A stretch of DNA of 64,000 bases from an uncultured Coriobacteriia bacterium (GTDB lineage: Bacteria; Actinomycetota; Coriobacteriia; Coriobacteriales; QAMH01): positions 41,248 through 105,247 of the forward strand of contig CAUHSG010000005.1 of the NCBI GenBank assembly GCA_959608885.1. Direction: 5' to 3'. Positions 7,825 through 16,191 of this stretch are shown here, one piece after another (position 1 is the first letter of the stretch; each line of letters starts with the position of its first letter). The notes beneath the pieces were generated by a model. That model searched no databases. It saw nothing but the letters and a program-made list of their open reading frames with translations, and was not told where the DNA came from. A program made the position numbers and the translations under genes.

Positions 7825-9567
7825 CTACCTCGCCTCCTCATCCGTAATCTGGGAAGCGACGATCTCATGATAGACCTTGCTCGCGCCGAGCAGCTCCTCG
7901 TGCGTGCCGATCGAGTCGATGCGACCCTCATCGAGCACAATAATCATGTCGGCATCCATGGCCACGGCGACACGCTGCGCCACGATGAGGACGGTCGTGC
8001 CCTGCGTCGCGCGTTTGAGGTTTGCGCGCACCCGGGCATCGGTCTTGAAGTCGAGTGCGGAAAACGAGTCATCGAAAACGTAGAGCCCGGCCTTCTTGGC
8101 AAGTGCGCGCGCTATCGCGATGCGTTGCCTCTGGCCGCCGGACAAGCCACCGCCGGCCTGCGTGACCTGCGTTTCGAAACCGTCGGGTTTTTCCATGATG
8201 AAGTCGTAGGCCGCTGCCTCACGCGCTGCCTCGACGACCTCTTCGTCACTGGCGTCCTTGTTGCCATAGCGAATGTTATCGGCAATCGTCCCCGTAAACA
8301 GCGTGGTCTTTTGCGGAGCATAGGAGATGAGCGTGCGGAGCTGCGCCTGCGGAATACGCGCGATGTCGACACCATCGAGCAGGATGCGCCCGTTCGTGGG
8401 GTCATAGAAGCGTTCGATGAGGTCGACGAGCACGCTCTTGCCCGAGCCCGTCGCCCCGATAAGCGCGTATGTCTTGCCAGCCTCGAGCGTGAAGTCGATA
8501 CCGTCAAGTGTCGGCTCATCAGCACCCTCGAAGCAGAAGCTCACATCCTCGAAGCGCAAGGTGTGGGCCTGGGCGGATGTGGGAGCCTCGAGACGCTCGG
8601 CCTCGTCGGGATCATGGACAGTCGGCTCGCATTGCAGTACGGCCATGATGCGCTCGGCAGCCGCCTGGGCACGCGGCCAGATCATGAAGATCATCGAGAG
8701 CATCATGACCGACATGAGCAGCAGCATGGCGTACTGGATAACCGCCATCAGGTCACCCGCTTGGAAACTCCCCAGGTCAACGAGCTGGCCGCCTACCCAG
8801 ACAATGACGATGATCACCAAATCCAGCACGAAACCGATGAGCGGCATGAGCACCGACATGCGACGTGCCACGGAGACGTTGGTGTCGGCAAGCACCTTGT
8901 TGGCAATCGAGAAGCGCCTCTCTTCGAAGCCCTCCTTGTTGTATGCCCTGATGACGCGGATACCCGTGAGGCCCTCACGCGTGACGCGGTTGAGGTCGTC
9001 AATGCGAGCTTGCAGGGACCGCAGGAGCGGAACGGTGAACTTCATAACGATACCCACGATGATGGCCATGACGGGAATGGCCGCGAACACGGCTATCGAG
9101 AGCTCGACGCTTTTCTGAAACGCCATGAAGGCCGCGCCGATGAACATGATGGGCGACATCATGGCAATCGTCATGCTCATGAGGGCAAAGCGCTCGAGCT
9201 GCTGGATGTCGTTGGTCGTGCGTGTGATGAGGGACGAGGTGCCAAACTCTCCGATTTCGCGCAGGCTGAAAGCGGTAACCCGTCTGTAGACGGCACTGCG
9301 CAGATTGCGCCCGAACCCCATAGAAGCACGCGCGGCGCATAGCCCTGCCGCGACATCGGCGACAACGCAGCCGAGCGCCCAGAGCAGCATCGCGCCGCCC
9401 GTTTGGAAGATGTAGGGCACGTCGCCATTCGCGACGCCCGAATCGATGACCTCGCTCATCAGGTTGGGGATCATGAGATCGCAACCGACGCGAATGGCAG
9501 TAAGAACGAACGCCCCTACGAACAGGGGCGTGAAGCGCATGAAATATGTCCTAACGAGCTTGAGCAT
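7825..9567 (-). CDS. ABC exporter half-transporter, degenerate NBD partner
   Basis: About 580 residues: six-helix ABC membrane domain followed by an ATPase with Walker A GATGSGKS, consensus signature LSGGQRQR and Walker B LYVFDDSFSALD. The residue after the Walker B Asp is Asp rather than the catalytic Glu, the known hallmark of the degenerate-site half in heterodimeric exporters. The H-loop position is also altered (IVAQRVA rather than a His-containing switch). It pairs with the downstream gene. I start it at MLKLVRTYF (ATG 9567), 12 bp after the galE stop; the longer upstream frame overlaps galE and adds a tail unlike the family. Confidence 0.9.
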   Translation of the reverse strand: MLKLVRTYFMRFTPLFVGAFVLTAIRVGCDLMIPNLMSEVIDSGVANGDVPYIFQTGGAMLLWALGCVVADVAAGLCAARASMGFGRNLRSAVYRRVTAFSLREIGEFGTSSLITRTTNDIQQLERFALMSMTIAMMSPIMFIGAAFMAFQKSVELSIAVFAAIPVMAIIVGIVMKFTVPLLRSLQARIDDLNRVTREGLTGIRVIRAYNKEGFEERRFSIANKVLADTNVSVARRMSVLMPLIGFVLDLVIIVIVWVGGQLVDLGSFQAGDLMAVIQYAMLLLMSVMMLSMIFMIWPRAQAAAERIMAVLQCEPTVHDPDEAERLEAPTSAQAHTLRFEDVSFCFEGADEPTLDGIDFTLEAGKTYALIGATGSGKSVLVDLIERFYDPTNGRILLDGVDIARIPQAQLRTLISYAPQKTTLFTGTIADNIRYGNKDASDEEVVEAAREAAAYDFIMEKPDGFETQVTQAGGGLSGGQRQRIAIARALAKKAGLYVFDDSFSALDFKTDARVRANLKRATQGTTVLIVAQRVAVAMDADMIIVLDEGRIDSIGTHEELLGASKVYHEIVASQITDEEAR

Positions 9568-9578
9568 GGCCGAGCGGG

Positions 9579-10595
9579 TTAGCCCCTGTATCCATTGGGA
9601 TTGGCCTGCTGCCAGTGCCACGAATCCGCGCACATGTCAGCGATGTCATATTGTGCCCGCCATCCGAGCTCGTCGGCCGCTTTGGTGCAATCGGCATAGC
9701 AGGCCGCTACGTCTCCCGCCCGGCGTGGCTTGATGGCGTAGGGAACCTCGACGCCGGTTGCCTTTTGGAAGGCATTGACCAGCTCGAGCACGCTCGTGCC
9801 GTTGCCCGTCCCCAGATTGTAGATATGTAAGCCGCCCTCGGGCTTGATTGCCTTGAGCGCAGCGACGTGACCACTTGCGAGGTCCATGACGTGGATGTAG
9901 TCGCGCACGCCAGTGCCGTCGGGCGTGTCGTAGTCATCGCCGAAGACGCCGAGCTCGTTGAGCTTACCCACGGCAACCTGCGTGATGTACGGCATGAGAT
10001 TGTTGGGGATGCCGGCCGGATCCTCTCCCATAGTGCCCGATGGATGCGCGCCGATCGGGTTGAAGTAGCGCAACAGCACGACGTTCATGTCCGGGATGGC
10101 GTGCTGTACGTCGGCGAGGATGTCCTCGATGATGGACTTGGTGCTCCCATAGGGATTGGTGGCTTCGCCCTTGGGCATGTCCTCGGTCAAGGGCAGTGCC
10201 TGCGGCGTGCCGTACACCGTGGCCGAACTCGAGAAGACGATGTTCTTGCAACCAGCATCACGCATGGCCTCGAGCAACTTGACCGTGCCGCCAACGTTGT
10301 TGTCGTAGTACTCGATGGGCTTTTCAACCGACTCGCCCACGGCCTTGAGACCGGCGAAGTGAATAACGCAGTCGATATCATGCTCGGCGAAAACCTCGCG
10401 CAGCTTGTCCGCATCACGAATATCACCCTCGATAAAGGGGACGTCAACTCCCGTGATAGCCTTGATACGCTCGAAGACGACCGGAGATGCATTGCACAAG
10501 TTGTCGTATGCGATAGGCTCGTGACCGGCATTCAGAAGCTCGATGATCGTGTGGCTTCCAATGAAGCCCGCCCCTCCCGTGACAAGAATCTTCAT
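9579..10595 (-). CDS. galE: UDP-glucose 4-epimerase
   Basis: Interconverts UDP-glucose and UDP-galactose (and often the N-acetyl forms), feeding cell-surface polysaccharide. The 338-residue length is exactly typical. The start at ATG 10595 is supported by GGGGAG upstream and by MKILVTGGAGFIGSHT, the NAD-binding GxxGxxG. Catalytic residues are visible in SSSATVYG and YGSTKSIIED (the YxxxK equivalent has Ser at the +2 position). NPIGAHPSG and the C-terminal PRRAGDVAACYAD substrate loop complete the short-chain dehydrogenase/epimerase fold. Confidence 0.96.
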   Translation of the reverse strand: MKILVTGGAGFIGSHTIIELLNAGHEPIAYDNLCNASPVVFERIKAITGVDVPFIEGDIRDADKLREVFAEHDIDCVIHFAGLKAVGESVEKPIEYYDNNVGGTVKLLEAMRDAGCKNIVFSSSATVYGTPQALPLTEDMPKGEATNPYGSTKSIIEDILADVQHAIPDMNVVLLRYFNPIGAHPSGTMGEDPAGIPNNLMPYITQVAVGKLNELGVFGDDYDTPDGTGVRDYIHVMDLASGHVAALKAIKPEGGLHIYNLGTGNGTSVLELVNAFQKATGVEVPYAIKPRRAGDVAACYADCTKAADELGWRAQYDIADMCADSWHWQQANPNGYRG

Positions 10596-10684
10596 TGCTC
10601 TCCCCATGAGGTGGATTACTGACTTTCGGCCTATGATAACGCAGGAGCCATTCGATGAGAGAACGTTTGCGTAACGTCTTGCGA

Positions 10685-11917
10685 CTACTTGCGCAAGCCC
10701 CAGCAAAACAGCAACAGCATGAGGACCGAGCATGCTCCCATGACGATGGCAAGGCCGCCCACATAGCTTGCCCACGGCAAGGTCATGACGACGGTGCCCA
10801 CGGCTCCGAACACGGTGTACATGAAGTTCACGATTGCGCTGGCCGACCCCACTTGCTCGGGTGGCTGGTCAAGCAGAACGACGAAGGCATGCGGGCGAAT
10901 GATACCCTCCATGAGGGCGTAGGGCGCGAAGACGAGAAAGAGGGCGAGCGGCCCCCATGGTCCGAAGAGCCACGTAAGCGCGGCGCCCGCCAAGCCGAGC
11001 ACGATGCAAAGCAGGGTAAGAGGCCTGGGGCGCATCATCTTCGACAGGCGCAGGTAGACGAAGGGGGCGAGCACGCTCACGACACAGGTACCGGCGTACA
11101 CGAGGTTATAGACGAGATAGCTCGCGCCAAAATCGTCGAGCAGAATATACGAGGCCACGGCGATATAGCCCATATAGGGCAGCCCGGCCAGGGCGACGAT
11201 AAGCGCCATGGTGCAAAACGTGCGCTTCGAAAGCAGCCTGCGCCCACGGGAAAGCGTATCGCGCAGGGCCGGAATGACACCGGAGGCGAGCCGCTGGGAA
11301 GGCTGCAAGGTCTCGGTGATGAGAAAGGCGAAGACAAGGTCGACGCTTCCCATGACGGCGAGGGCGACGAATATCTCGCGCCATCCGCCGATGCTCAGCA
11401 GCAGCGTTCCAAGGAAAGGGGCGAGGACGGGGCCGATGATGACAAGCGACTGCAAAAGCGACATCGCGAACTTGAGGTCCTTGTCGGCATAGGCATCCTT
11501 GATGAGCGCCGTGACATCGGTCTCGACCAGACCGAAGCCGATTGCCTGCCCGATGCGAAATACCGTGAGCATGAGCACCGAGCTGGAAAGCGCGCAGCCG
11601 AACGAGGAGGCGGCGAAGATCGCGCAGCTCGCCACGAGGACCGGCTTGCGCCCGAACTTATCGGAAAGCGGTCCCGAGACGAGAATCGCGAAAGCCGAGA
11701 CGAACATGAACATGAACATCGTGAGGTTGAGAAACGATGCGGTAGTGTCAAACTCGTGAAGGAGACCGGGAAGCGCCGGCACATACATGTCGATCGCGAG
11801 GATGAGCGTCGTGTTGATGACGAGCACGCACGCCAAAAAGGCGCGCGGACCGAGGTGTTTCTGTGGCATGGCGAGTTGCATGTTGCCTAGGATAGCGTAA
11901 CGGGGCGAAGACGCCAT
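10685..11917 (-). CDS. MFS drug-efflux-type transporter (Bcr/CflA-like)
   Basis: A 410-residue protein with 12 predicted membrane segments. It carries the Bcr/CflA-family opening LAIDMYVPALPGLLHEF in helix 1 and the loop-2-3 motif SGPLSDKFGRKPVL (MFS motif A). Proton-driven export of drugs or small metabolites is the known role of the family. It is the last gene of a probable operon after the XRE regulator and DUF4097 protein (12-bp gap). ATGs at 11917, 11881 and 11869 are all possible starts and none has a clear ribosome site. Confidence 0.85.
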   Translation of the reverse strand: MASSPRYAILGNMQLAMPQKHLGPRAFLACVLVINTTLILAIDMYVPALPGLLHEFDTTASFLNLTMFMFMFVSAFAILVSGPLSDKFGRKPVLVASCAIFAASSFGCALSSSVLMLTVFRIGQAIGFGLVETDVTALIKDAYADKDLKFAMSLLQSLVIIGPVLAPFLGTLLLSIGGWREIFVALAVMGSVDLVFAFLITETLQPSQRLASGVIPALRDTLSRGRRLLSKRTFCTMALIVALAGLPYMGYIAVASYILLDDFGASYLVYNLVYAGTCVVSVLAPFVYLRLSKMMRPRPLTLLCIVLGLAGAALTWLFGPWGPLALFLVFAPYALMEGIIRPHAFVVLLDQPPEQVGSASAIVNFMYTVFGAVGTVVMTLPWASYVGGLAIVMGACSVLMLLLFCWGLRK

Positions 11918-11929
11918 GCCAGACCGGCA

Positions 11930-12841
11930 TCACGTCTTGCGAAAGCTCAGGGAACCGCTCGCCATGTCCACGTCAAAGCGCCCGATGACCTCGGCATTGG
12001 GGTCTCCATAGGTGACACTTCCCTTGGCGTTGGGCGGCCCGGCATACGGCGATCCCGATTGCACTGGGAAATCACTATCAACACGACCCGACAGGGCATC
12101 ATAGGAGAGCCCGAAGGCGCTCTGGCCTGGAAGCGCGACGTTTACCGAGCCACTCGCAATATCCAGCTTCCCGGTCTTGGGACACTGTCTGGTCGAGATG
12201 CTGACGTCGCCACTGGCTATCTTCAGGTCAAACGCCTCGGTGAGATCGCCAGCCAAGGCGACGTAACCACTCGCGATGTCGGCTTTGAGATTCTGGACGA
12301 CCACATCGGCTACCTCGACAGTGCCGGATGCGACGCCGAGCTTCGCTGTCTGGCACGTCAGGCCCTCGACCGTGTAATCGCCCGAAGCGACATCAAGCTC
12401 GAAGCGCTCGAGGGATTGGGCGACGCTACGCGGAACCTTGACCTCGAGCTGCTTGGAGCCGAAGCTCGAGCAGCCCGAAATGCCGTTTTTGAGAGTGTCG
12501 TAGCTAATGTAGAGAGTGCCGTTCTCGCAGGTCCAGCGCAGGGGATGGCTGTGCACGGCCGAGCCCGTCTCCGTAAAGACGACCTCGCCACCCGTCTCGG
12601 CATCGTCGCAAACGGTGACGGCAGCCGACCCGGCCGCCCACGCAATGGAGATGCTACGCACATCTGCGCCGGCGACAGTCCCCGCACCGGTTTCGCGCAT
12701 GGTGACATCATCGTAGGAATAGTCGAAGTCGTAGCTCGGCGTGCAGCGCGCGGAGCAGCTCGCGATGCCTCCGCACAGCACGATGGCCAAGAGGACGAGA
12801 AGGCCGACCTTCACATACGAAGCGGTTGTGAGACGCGTCAT
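11930..12841 (-). CDS. DUF4097-type adhesin-like repeat protein, probable lipoprotein
   Basis: A 303-residue exported protein. An N-terminal hydrophobic segment ends GGIASCSARC, which could be a lipobox (IASC). The rest resembles the DUF4097 beta-helix family. Six ASG turns (VASGD, VASGT, IASGY, IASGD, IASGS, MASGS) recur roughly every 20 residues in most of the C-terminal half, the expected rung length of a beta-solenoid. Function of the family is unknown; members often sit beside membrane-anchored regulators, as here, with the XRE gene ending 2 bp upstream. It could be an envelope-stress sensor or surface protein; this is inference. Confidence 0.7.
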   Translation of the reverse strand: MTRLTTASYVKVGLLVLLAIVLCGGIASCSARCTPSYDFDYSYDDVTMRETGAGTVAGADVRSISIAWAAGSAAVTVCDDAETGGEVVFTETGSAVHSHPLRWTCENGTLYISYDTLKNGISGCSSFGSKQLEVKVPRSVAQSLERFELDVASGDYTVEGLTCQTAKLGVASGTVEVADVVVQNLKADIASGYVALAGDLTEAFDLKIASGDVSISTRQCPKTGKLDIASGSVNVALPGQSAFGLSYDALSGRVDSDFPVQSGSPYAGPPNAKGSVTYGDPNAEVIGRFDVDMASGSLSFRKT

Positions 12842-12843
12842 GG

Positions 12844-13542
12844 TTATCGGCCCTCCTCACGTTTTTCCTCGTGAGAGGCACGCCAGTTCGGGTCGTCTTC
12901 GACGACGCGAACGATCCAGTAGTAGATGGGAATCGTGAGGAAGATGACCCAGCCGGGGTGCCACCATCCAAAGACGAAGCCGATCACCAGGAAGATGATC
13001 ACGCACAGCACGGGATACGGAAACGTCGCCCAGGGGCTATGCGCGGGACGTGTGGATGCGTGCTGTCCGTCGGGCGCCTGCGGAGCATAGCGCGTCTGCG
13101 GGTCGGGTGGTGGTGGCTGCGGCGTGTCCGGAGCCTTTCCCTGCGCGCCGGAAGCGTCCTTGGTCGCCTGCGCGACGGCGTCCTTGAGCTCGTCTTTCAG
13201 CTCGTGGACCTGCGCGGCAGCCTCGGCACGGGCGGTCGACGCCGCCACGCTTTCGGCAGCTGCCGTGATGACGTCGGCGGAGACTTCGGCCGTCGCCTCC
13301 TTGTCGGCTTCCTCGAAGCGCACGTCATCACTGATATCCACATCCACGCGCACTAACTCGTCAAGCGTCACGCCATAGAGATCTGCGAGGGCAATGAGAT
13401 TGCCCGTGTCGGGTGATGATTCCGCTCGCTCCCATTTGGAGACGGCTTGTCGGGAAAGGCCAAGCCTATTTGCCAGTTCCTCCTGGCTATAGCCCTTCTC
13501 GCGACGCATAGCTGCAAGGCGCTGCGCGATCTCTACGTTCAT
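12844..13542 (-). CDS. Membrane-anchored XRE-family transcriptional regulator
   Basis: About 232 residues. The N-terminus is a textbook helix-turn-helix of the Cro/CI type (EELANRLGLSRQAVSKWERAESSP). It is followed by an Ala-rich, probably coiled-coil linker, a Pro-rich spacer and two C-terminal membrane segments (PVLCVIIFLVIGFVFGWW and WVIFLTIPIYYWIV). The ATG at 13542 has GAAAGGG upstream; the longer frame to 13581 lacks support. The layout suggests a regulator tethered to the membrane that controls its own operon with the DUF4097 protein and the MFS exporter downstream. Confidence 0.85.
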   Translation of the reverse strand: MNVEIAQRLAAMRREKGYSQEELANRLGLSRQAVSKWERAESSPDTGNLIALADLYGVTLDELVRVDVDISDDVRFEEADKEATAEVSADVITAAAESVAASTARAEAAAQVHELKDELKDAVAQATKDASGAQGKAPDTPQPPPPDPQTRYAPQAPDGQHASTRPAHSPWATFPYPVLCVIIFLVIGFVFGWWHPGWVIFLTIPIYYWIVRVVEDDPNWRASHEEKREEGR

Positions 13543-13710
13543 GCGGGTGCCCTTTCGTCTTGACGTCATGCATCCTCTCATTCGTCAAACATACGGGTTG
13601 CGCCTTGGTTGCACTAGCCTTTTTAGTAGTCATTTCACGCATTATCGCACGCAACCGACGGTTGCACACATTCATGAGCGGGGATAACGATAGCCCGCTT
13701 GGAGGTTTTG

Positions 13711-14109
13711 CTAATATCCCATCTCGTGAAGGCGCGCGTCACCTAGGCCGAAGTAATGCCCGATTTCGTGGATGACGGTCTTGCGGACCTCCTCGGCGAT
13801 TTGATCGCGCGTGGCGAAGCAGCGTTCGTGCGGCCCCTTGAAGATGGTGATGACATCAGGGTATCCGCCCTCGAAATCGCCGTAGTAGCGCTCGGTAAGG
13901 GGCACGCCGCTATACAGGCCCAGAATCTCCCCGCCGTAGCGTGTGCCTGCCGGATTGCCCGCCTGGTCCAGCCTTCGTAGCTCCTCGTCGGTGGGCTCGT
14001 CGGCGATGACCACCGCGACGTTTTCCATGTCCTGCATGAACTGCTCGGGCATGTCATCGAGCGCCTGCTCGACCAGCTCCTCGAATTCGTCATCGCTCAT
14101 GTGAACCAT
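13711..14109 (-). CDS. Minimal zincin metallopeptidase family protein (PF06262-type)
   Basis: A 132-residue protein ending in VIHEIGHYFGLGDARLHEMGY, which contains the HExxHxxG zinc motif plus the downstream Asp typical of actinobacterial minimal zincins. The acidic N-terminal half (DDEFEELVEQALDDMPEQF) is also characteristic. No signal peptide is present, so it is probably cytoplasmic; its substrate is unknown. GGGAGG lies 4 bp before the ATG at 14109; a second ATG at 14100 is possible. It follows upp by 9 bp and is likely co-transcribed. Confidence 0.85.
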   Translation of the reverse strand: MVHMSDDEFEELVEQALDDMPEQFMQDMENVAVVIADEPTDEELRRLDQAGNPAGTRYGGEILGLYSGVPLTERYYGDFEGGYPDVITIFKGPHERCFATRDQIAEEVRKTVIHEIGHYFGLGDARLHEMGY

Positions 14110-14118
14110 GGGTCCTCC

Positions 14119-14748
14119 CTATTTCGTGCCGAAGATGCGGTCGCCCGCATCGCCCAGACCGGGAACGATGTAAGCGTCCTCGTTGAGGCCCTCATCCACG
14201 GCGGCGACGTAGATGTCAACATCGGGATGGGCCGTGCGCACCGCCTCGATTCCCTGCGGTGCGGCAACCAAGTTCACGAGACGGATGTTGTTGCAGCCGC
14301 GCTTTTTCAAGCTAGAGATGGCGTCAACCGCACTGCCACCCGTGGCCAGCATCGGGTCCACCACCATGATGACAGAACTCTCGTAGCCCTCGGGCATCTT
14401 GTAGTAGTACTCCTCGGGCAGGTGCGTCTGCTCGTTTCGCACGAGGCCGATATGACCCACGTGGGCAAAGGGCATGAGCTCCAGCAGACCGTCGACCATA
14501 CCGAGACCGGCGCGCAAGATGGGCACGATGGTGAAGAAGTCGTCCTTGAGGACGGGAAAGGAGGCGCGACAGATTGGCGTGTCGACCTCGCGCAGCTTGG
14601 TGGGAAAGTCGCGCGTAATCTCGTAGCCCATCAGGATAGAGATTTCCTTGAGGAGTGCCCTGAACTCAGGCGAAGTCGTGTCGCGATCGCGCATGTGCGT
14701 AAGCTTTGCCTCGATGAGCGGATGGTCGATGACGTGCACGCTTGCCAT
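14119..14748 (-). CDS. upp: Uracil phosphoribosyltransferase
   Basis: Salvages uracil to UMP using PRPP. The 209-residue protein starts MASVHVIDHPLI at ATG 14748, preceded by AAAGGCG, and has the standard Upp length. The PRPP-binding loop is VDPMLATGGSAVDAI and the uracil-binding tail contains VPGLGDAGDRIFGTK. FFTIVPILRAGLGMVDGLLELMPFA is the family core split over two strands. An upstream in-frame extension to 14832 is non-conserved and rejected. Confidence 0.96.
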   Translation of the reverse strand: MASVHVIDHPLIEAKLTHMRDRDTTSPEFRALLKEISILMGYEITRDFPTKLREVDTPICRASFPVLKDDFFTIVPILRAGLGMVDGLLELMPFAHVGHIGLVRNEQTHLPEEYYYKMPEGYESSVIMVVDPMLATGGSAVDAISSLKKRGCNNIRLVNLVAAPQGIEAVRTAHPDVDIYVAAVDEGLNEDAYIVPGLGDAGDRIFGTK

Positions 14749-14894
14749 GGTCTGCGCCTTTCGCGAGAAGTGGTGTCGTGGGGGATATTGTAGCCGTTGG
14801 CGCATTGGCAAGGACAATAGAACATCTTTCATCTTGCTTATTTAACAGCTACTTTAAATGCGTCATATATTGATATGGGAGTCACAAGCACGGC

Positions 14895-16172
14895 CTAAAC
14901 AGCAGCACAGCGACGCCTCCATGACCGATAAATACCCCAGAGCACGGACAGCACAAGCACGACGAGCATCACGCAACCGAAAGCCGGGTAGAGCTGAAAA
15001 GACGTCAATCCCGTTGCAGCCATAGCGTATGTCAACGTCTGCGAACTTGCACTTACGGCAAGCCCATTCGATGCCGCAACCACCGAAGTCGCCATACCGT
15101 TTTTAGCATTGGGCACAAGCTCGGTGCAGTACGTATAGAAGAAGCAGAAATAGAACGCCCAGCCAAGACCGGCAAGTGCAAGAGTCATCGCTGTGACAAT
15201 CTGCGAATCCGTCCACGACAAGATAAAGAAAGCGGCGGCAATGGCAAGCAGCCCCGGAATGTACACCTTATTCTTCAAGGCCTTGTAGAAAAGGCCGAAC
15301 GCGATTGATCCGATAGCAGTAGATATGGTCAAAATACTCGTAAGCAACCCCGTAAACGCCTCATCGCCCAACCCCTTGTCGGAAACGTAAACGCCCACGA
15401 GATACAAAATAATGTAGTAGAGCAGGGCCACAAAGAAAACTTGTACTGTCAGCGGCGCAATTGCCACCCACCATTTTTTCATGGCCCCACCCTCATTAGT
15501 CCGCGCCACGTTCATAGCCCGGCCAAGCGCACCGGCAGACGAACGTGATTCGCCATGTACTGCTTCCACGCGTTCGAAGGTATCTGTCTTTGGGGGAAAG
15601 GAGGGAAGGAACGCAACGAGCATGGCGAGAACGGGGACAGCAAGCCAGTACGCCCTATAGGAAAGCACCCATCCGTCAACGGCAAGAAAGCCGGACGCAG
15701 ATGCGAGCAGGGCGCCCAGCACGGACATGCAGGCGTTATACCAACCTACATAGCGCGCGTGCTGCGTATCATCAGTAAAAAGGTCTGCGAGAATGGCAAA
15801 AGCCGCTGTGTTGGTTATGCCCCAACCAATACCGGTGGCGAGCAGTCTCATTACGACGAAATACCAAACATTCACATACAAGATGCCAAATACGGACGAG
15901 AGGGTAAAGATGGCAAAACCCGCGACCATGATGATGCGCTTGTCTACACGATCGCACAGGTATCCAGCTAGAAGACCGAACGGAAGCCCGACGAGCGCGG
16001 GACCCGTTATTCCCAGATTTACGAGCCACAAGGGCGCATCGGCAAATGCCTCGTAAACATTCGCGACTATTGGATTTATTACCAAATCCCCCATGGTGCA
16101 CATGGAAGAAAGGAACAGTGCCGCCAATGCAAGAAACAAGCGCGGTCTCGAAATGTGGGTTGCATTTGCCAT
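14895..16172 (-). CDS. MFS transporter, paralogue of the 17887-19140 gene
   Basis: A 425-residue carrier with 12 hydrophobic segments in two sets of six, split by a polar loop of about 40 residues. MFS motif A is LLAGYLCDRVDKR. Its first 60 residues closely match the second carrier of this cluster (shared SSMCT, GDLV, NPIVAN, GITGPALVGLPFGLLAG). It begins 19 bp after the amidohydrolase stop with AGGGGGA as ribosome site, so the two are probably one transcript. Likely imports or exports the amidohydrolase substrate or product; no substrate can be assigned from sequence. Confidence 0.85.
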   Translation of the reverse strand: MANATHISRPRLFLALAALFLSSMCTMGDLVINPIVANVYEAFADAPLWLVNLGITGPALVGLPFGLLAGYLCDRVDKRIIMVAGFAIFTLSSVFGILYVNVWYFVVMRLLATGIGWGITNTAAFAILADLFTDDTQHARYVGWYNACMSVLGALLASASGFLAVDGWVLSYRAYWLAVPVLAMLVAFLPSFPPKTDTFERVEAVHGESRSSAGALGRAMNVARTNEGGAMKKWWVAIAPLTVQVFFVALLYYIILYLVGVYVSDKGLGDEAFTGLLTSILTISTAIGSIAFGLFYKALKNKVYIPGLLAIAAAFFILSWTDSQIVTAMTLALAGLGWAFYFCFFYTYCTELVPNAKNGMATSVVAASNGLAVSASSQTLTYAMAATGLTSFQLYPAFGCVMLVVLVLSVLWGIYRSWRRRCAAV

Positions 16173-16191
16173 CTATCAATCCCCCTATTGG

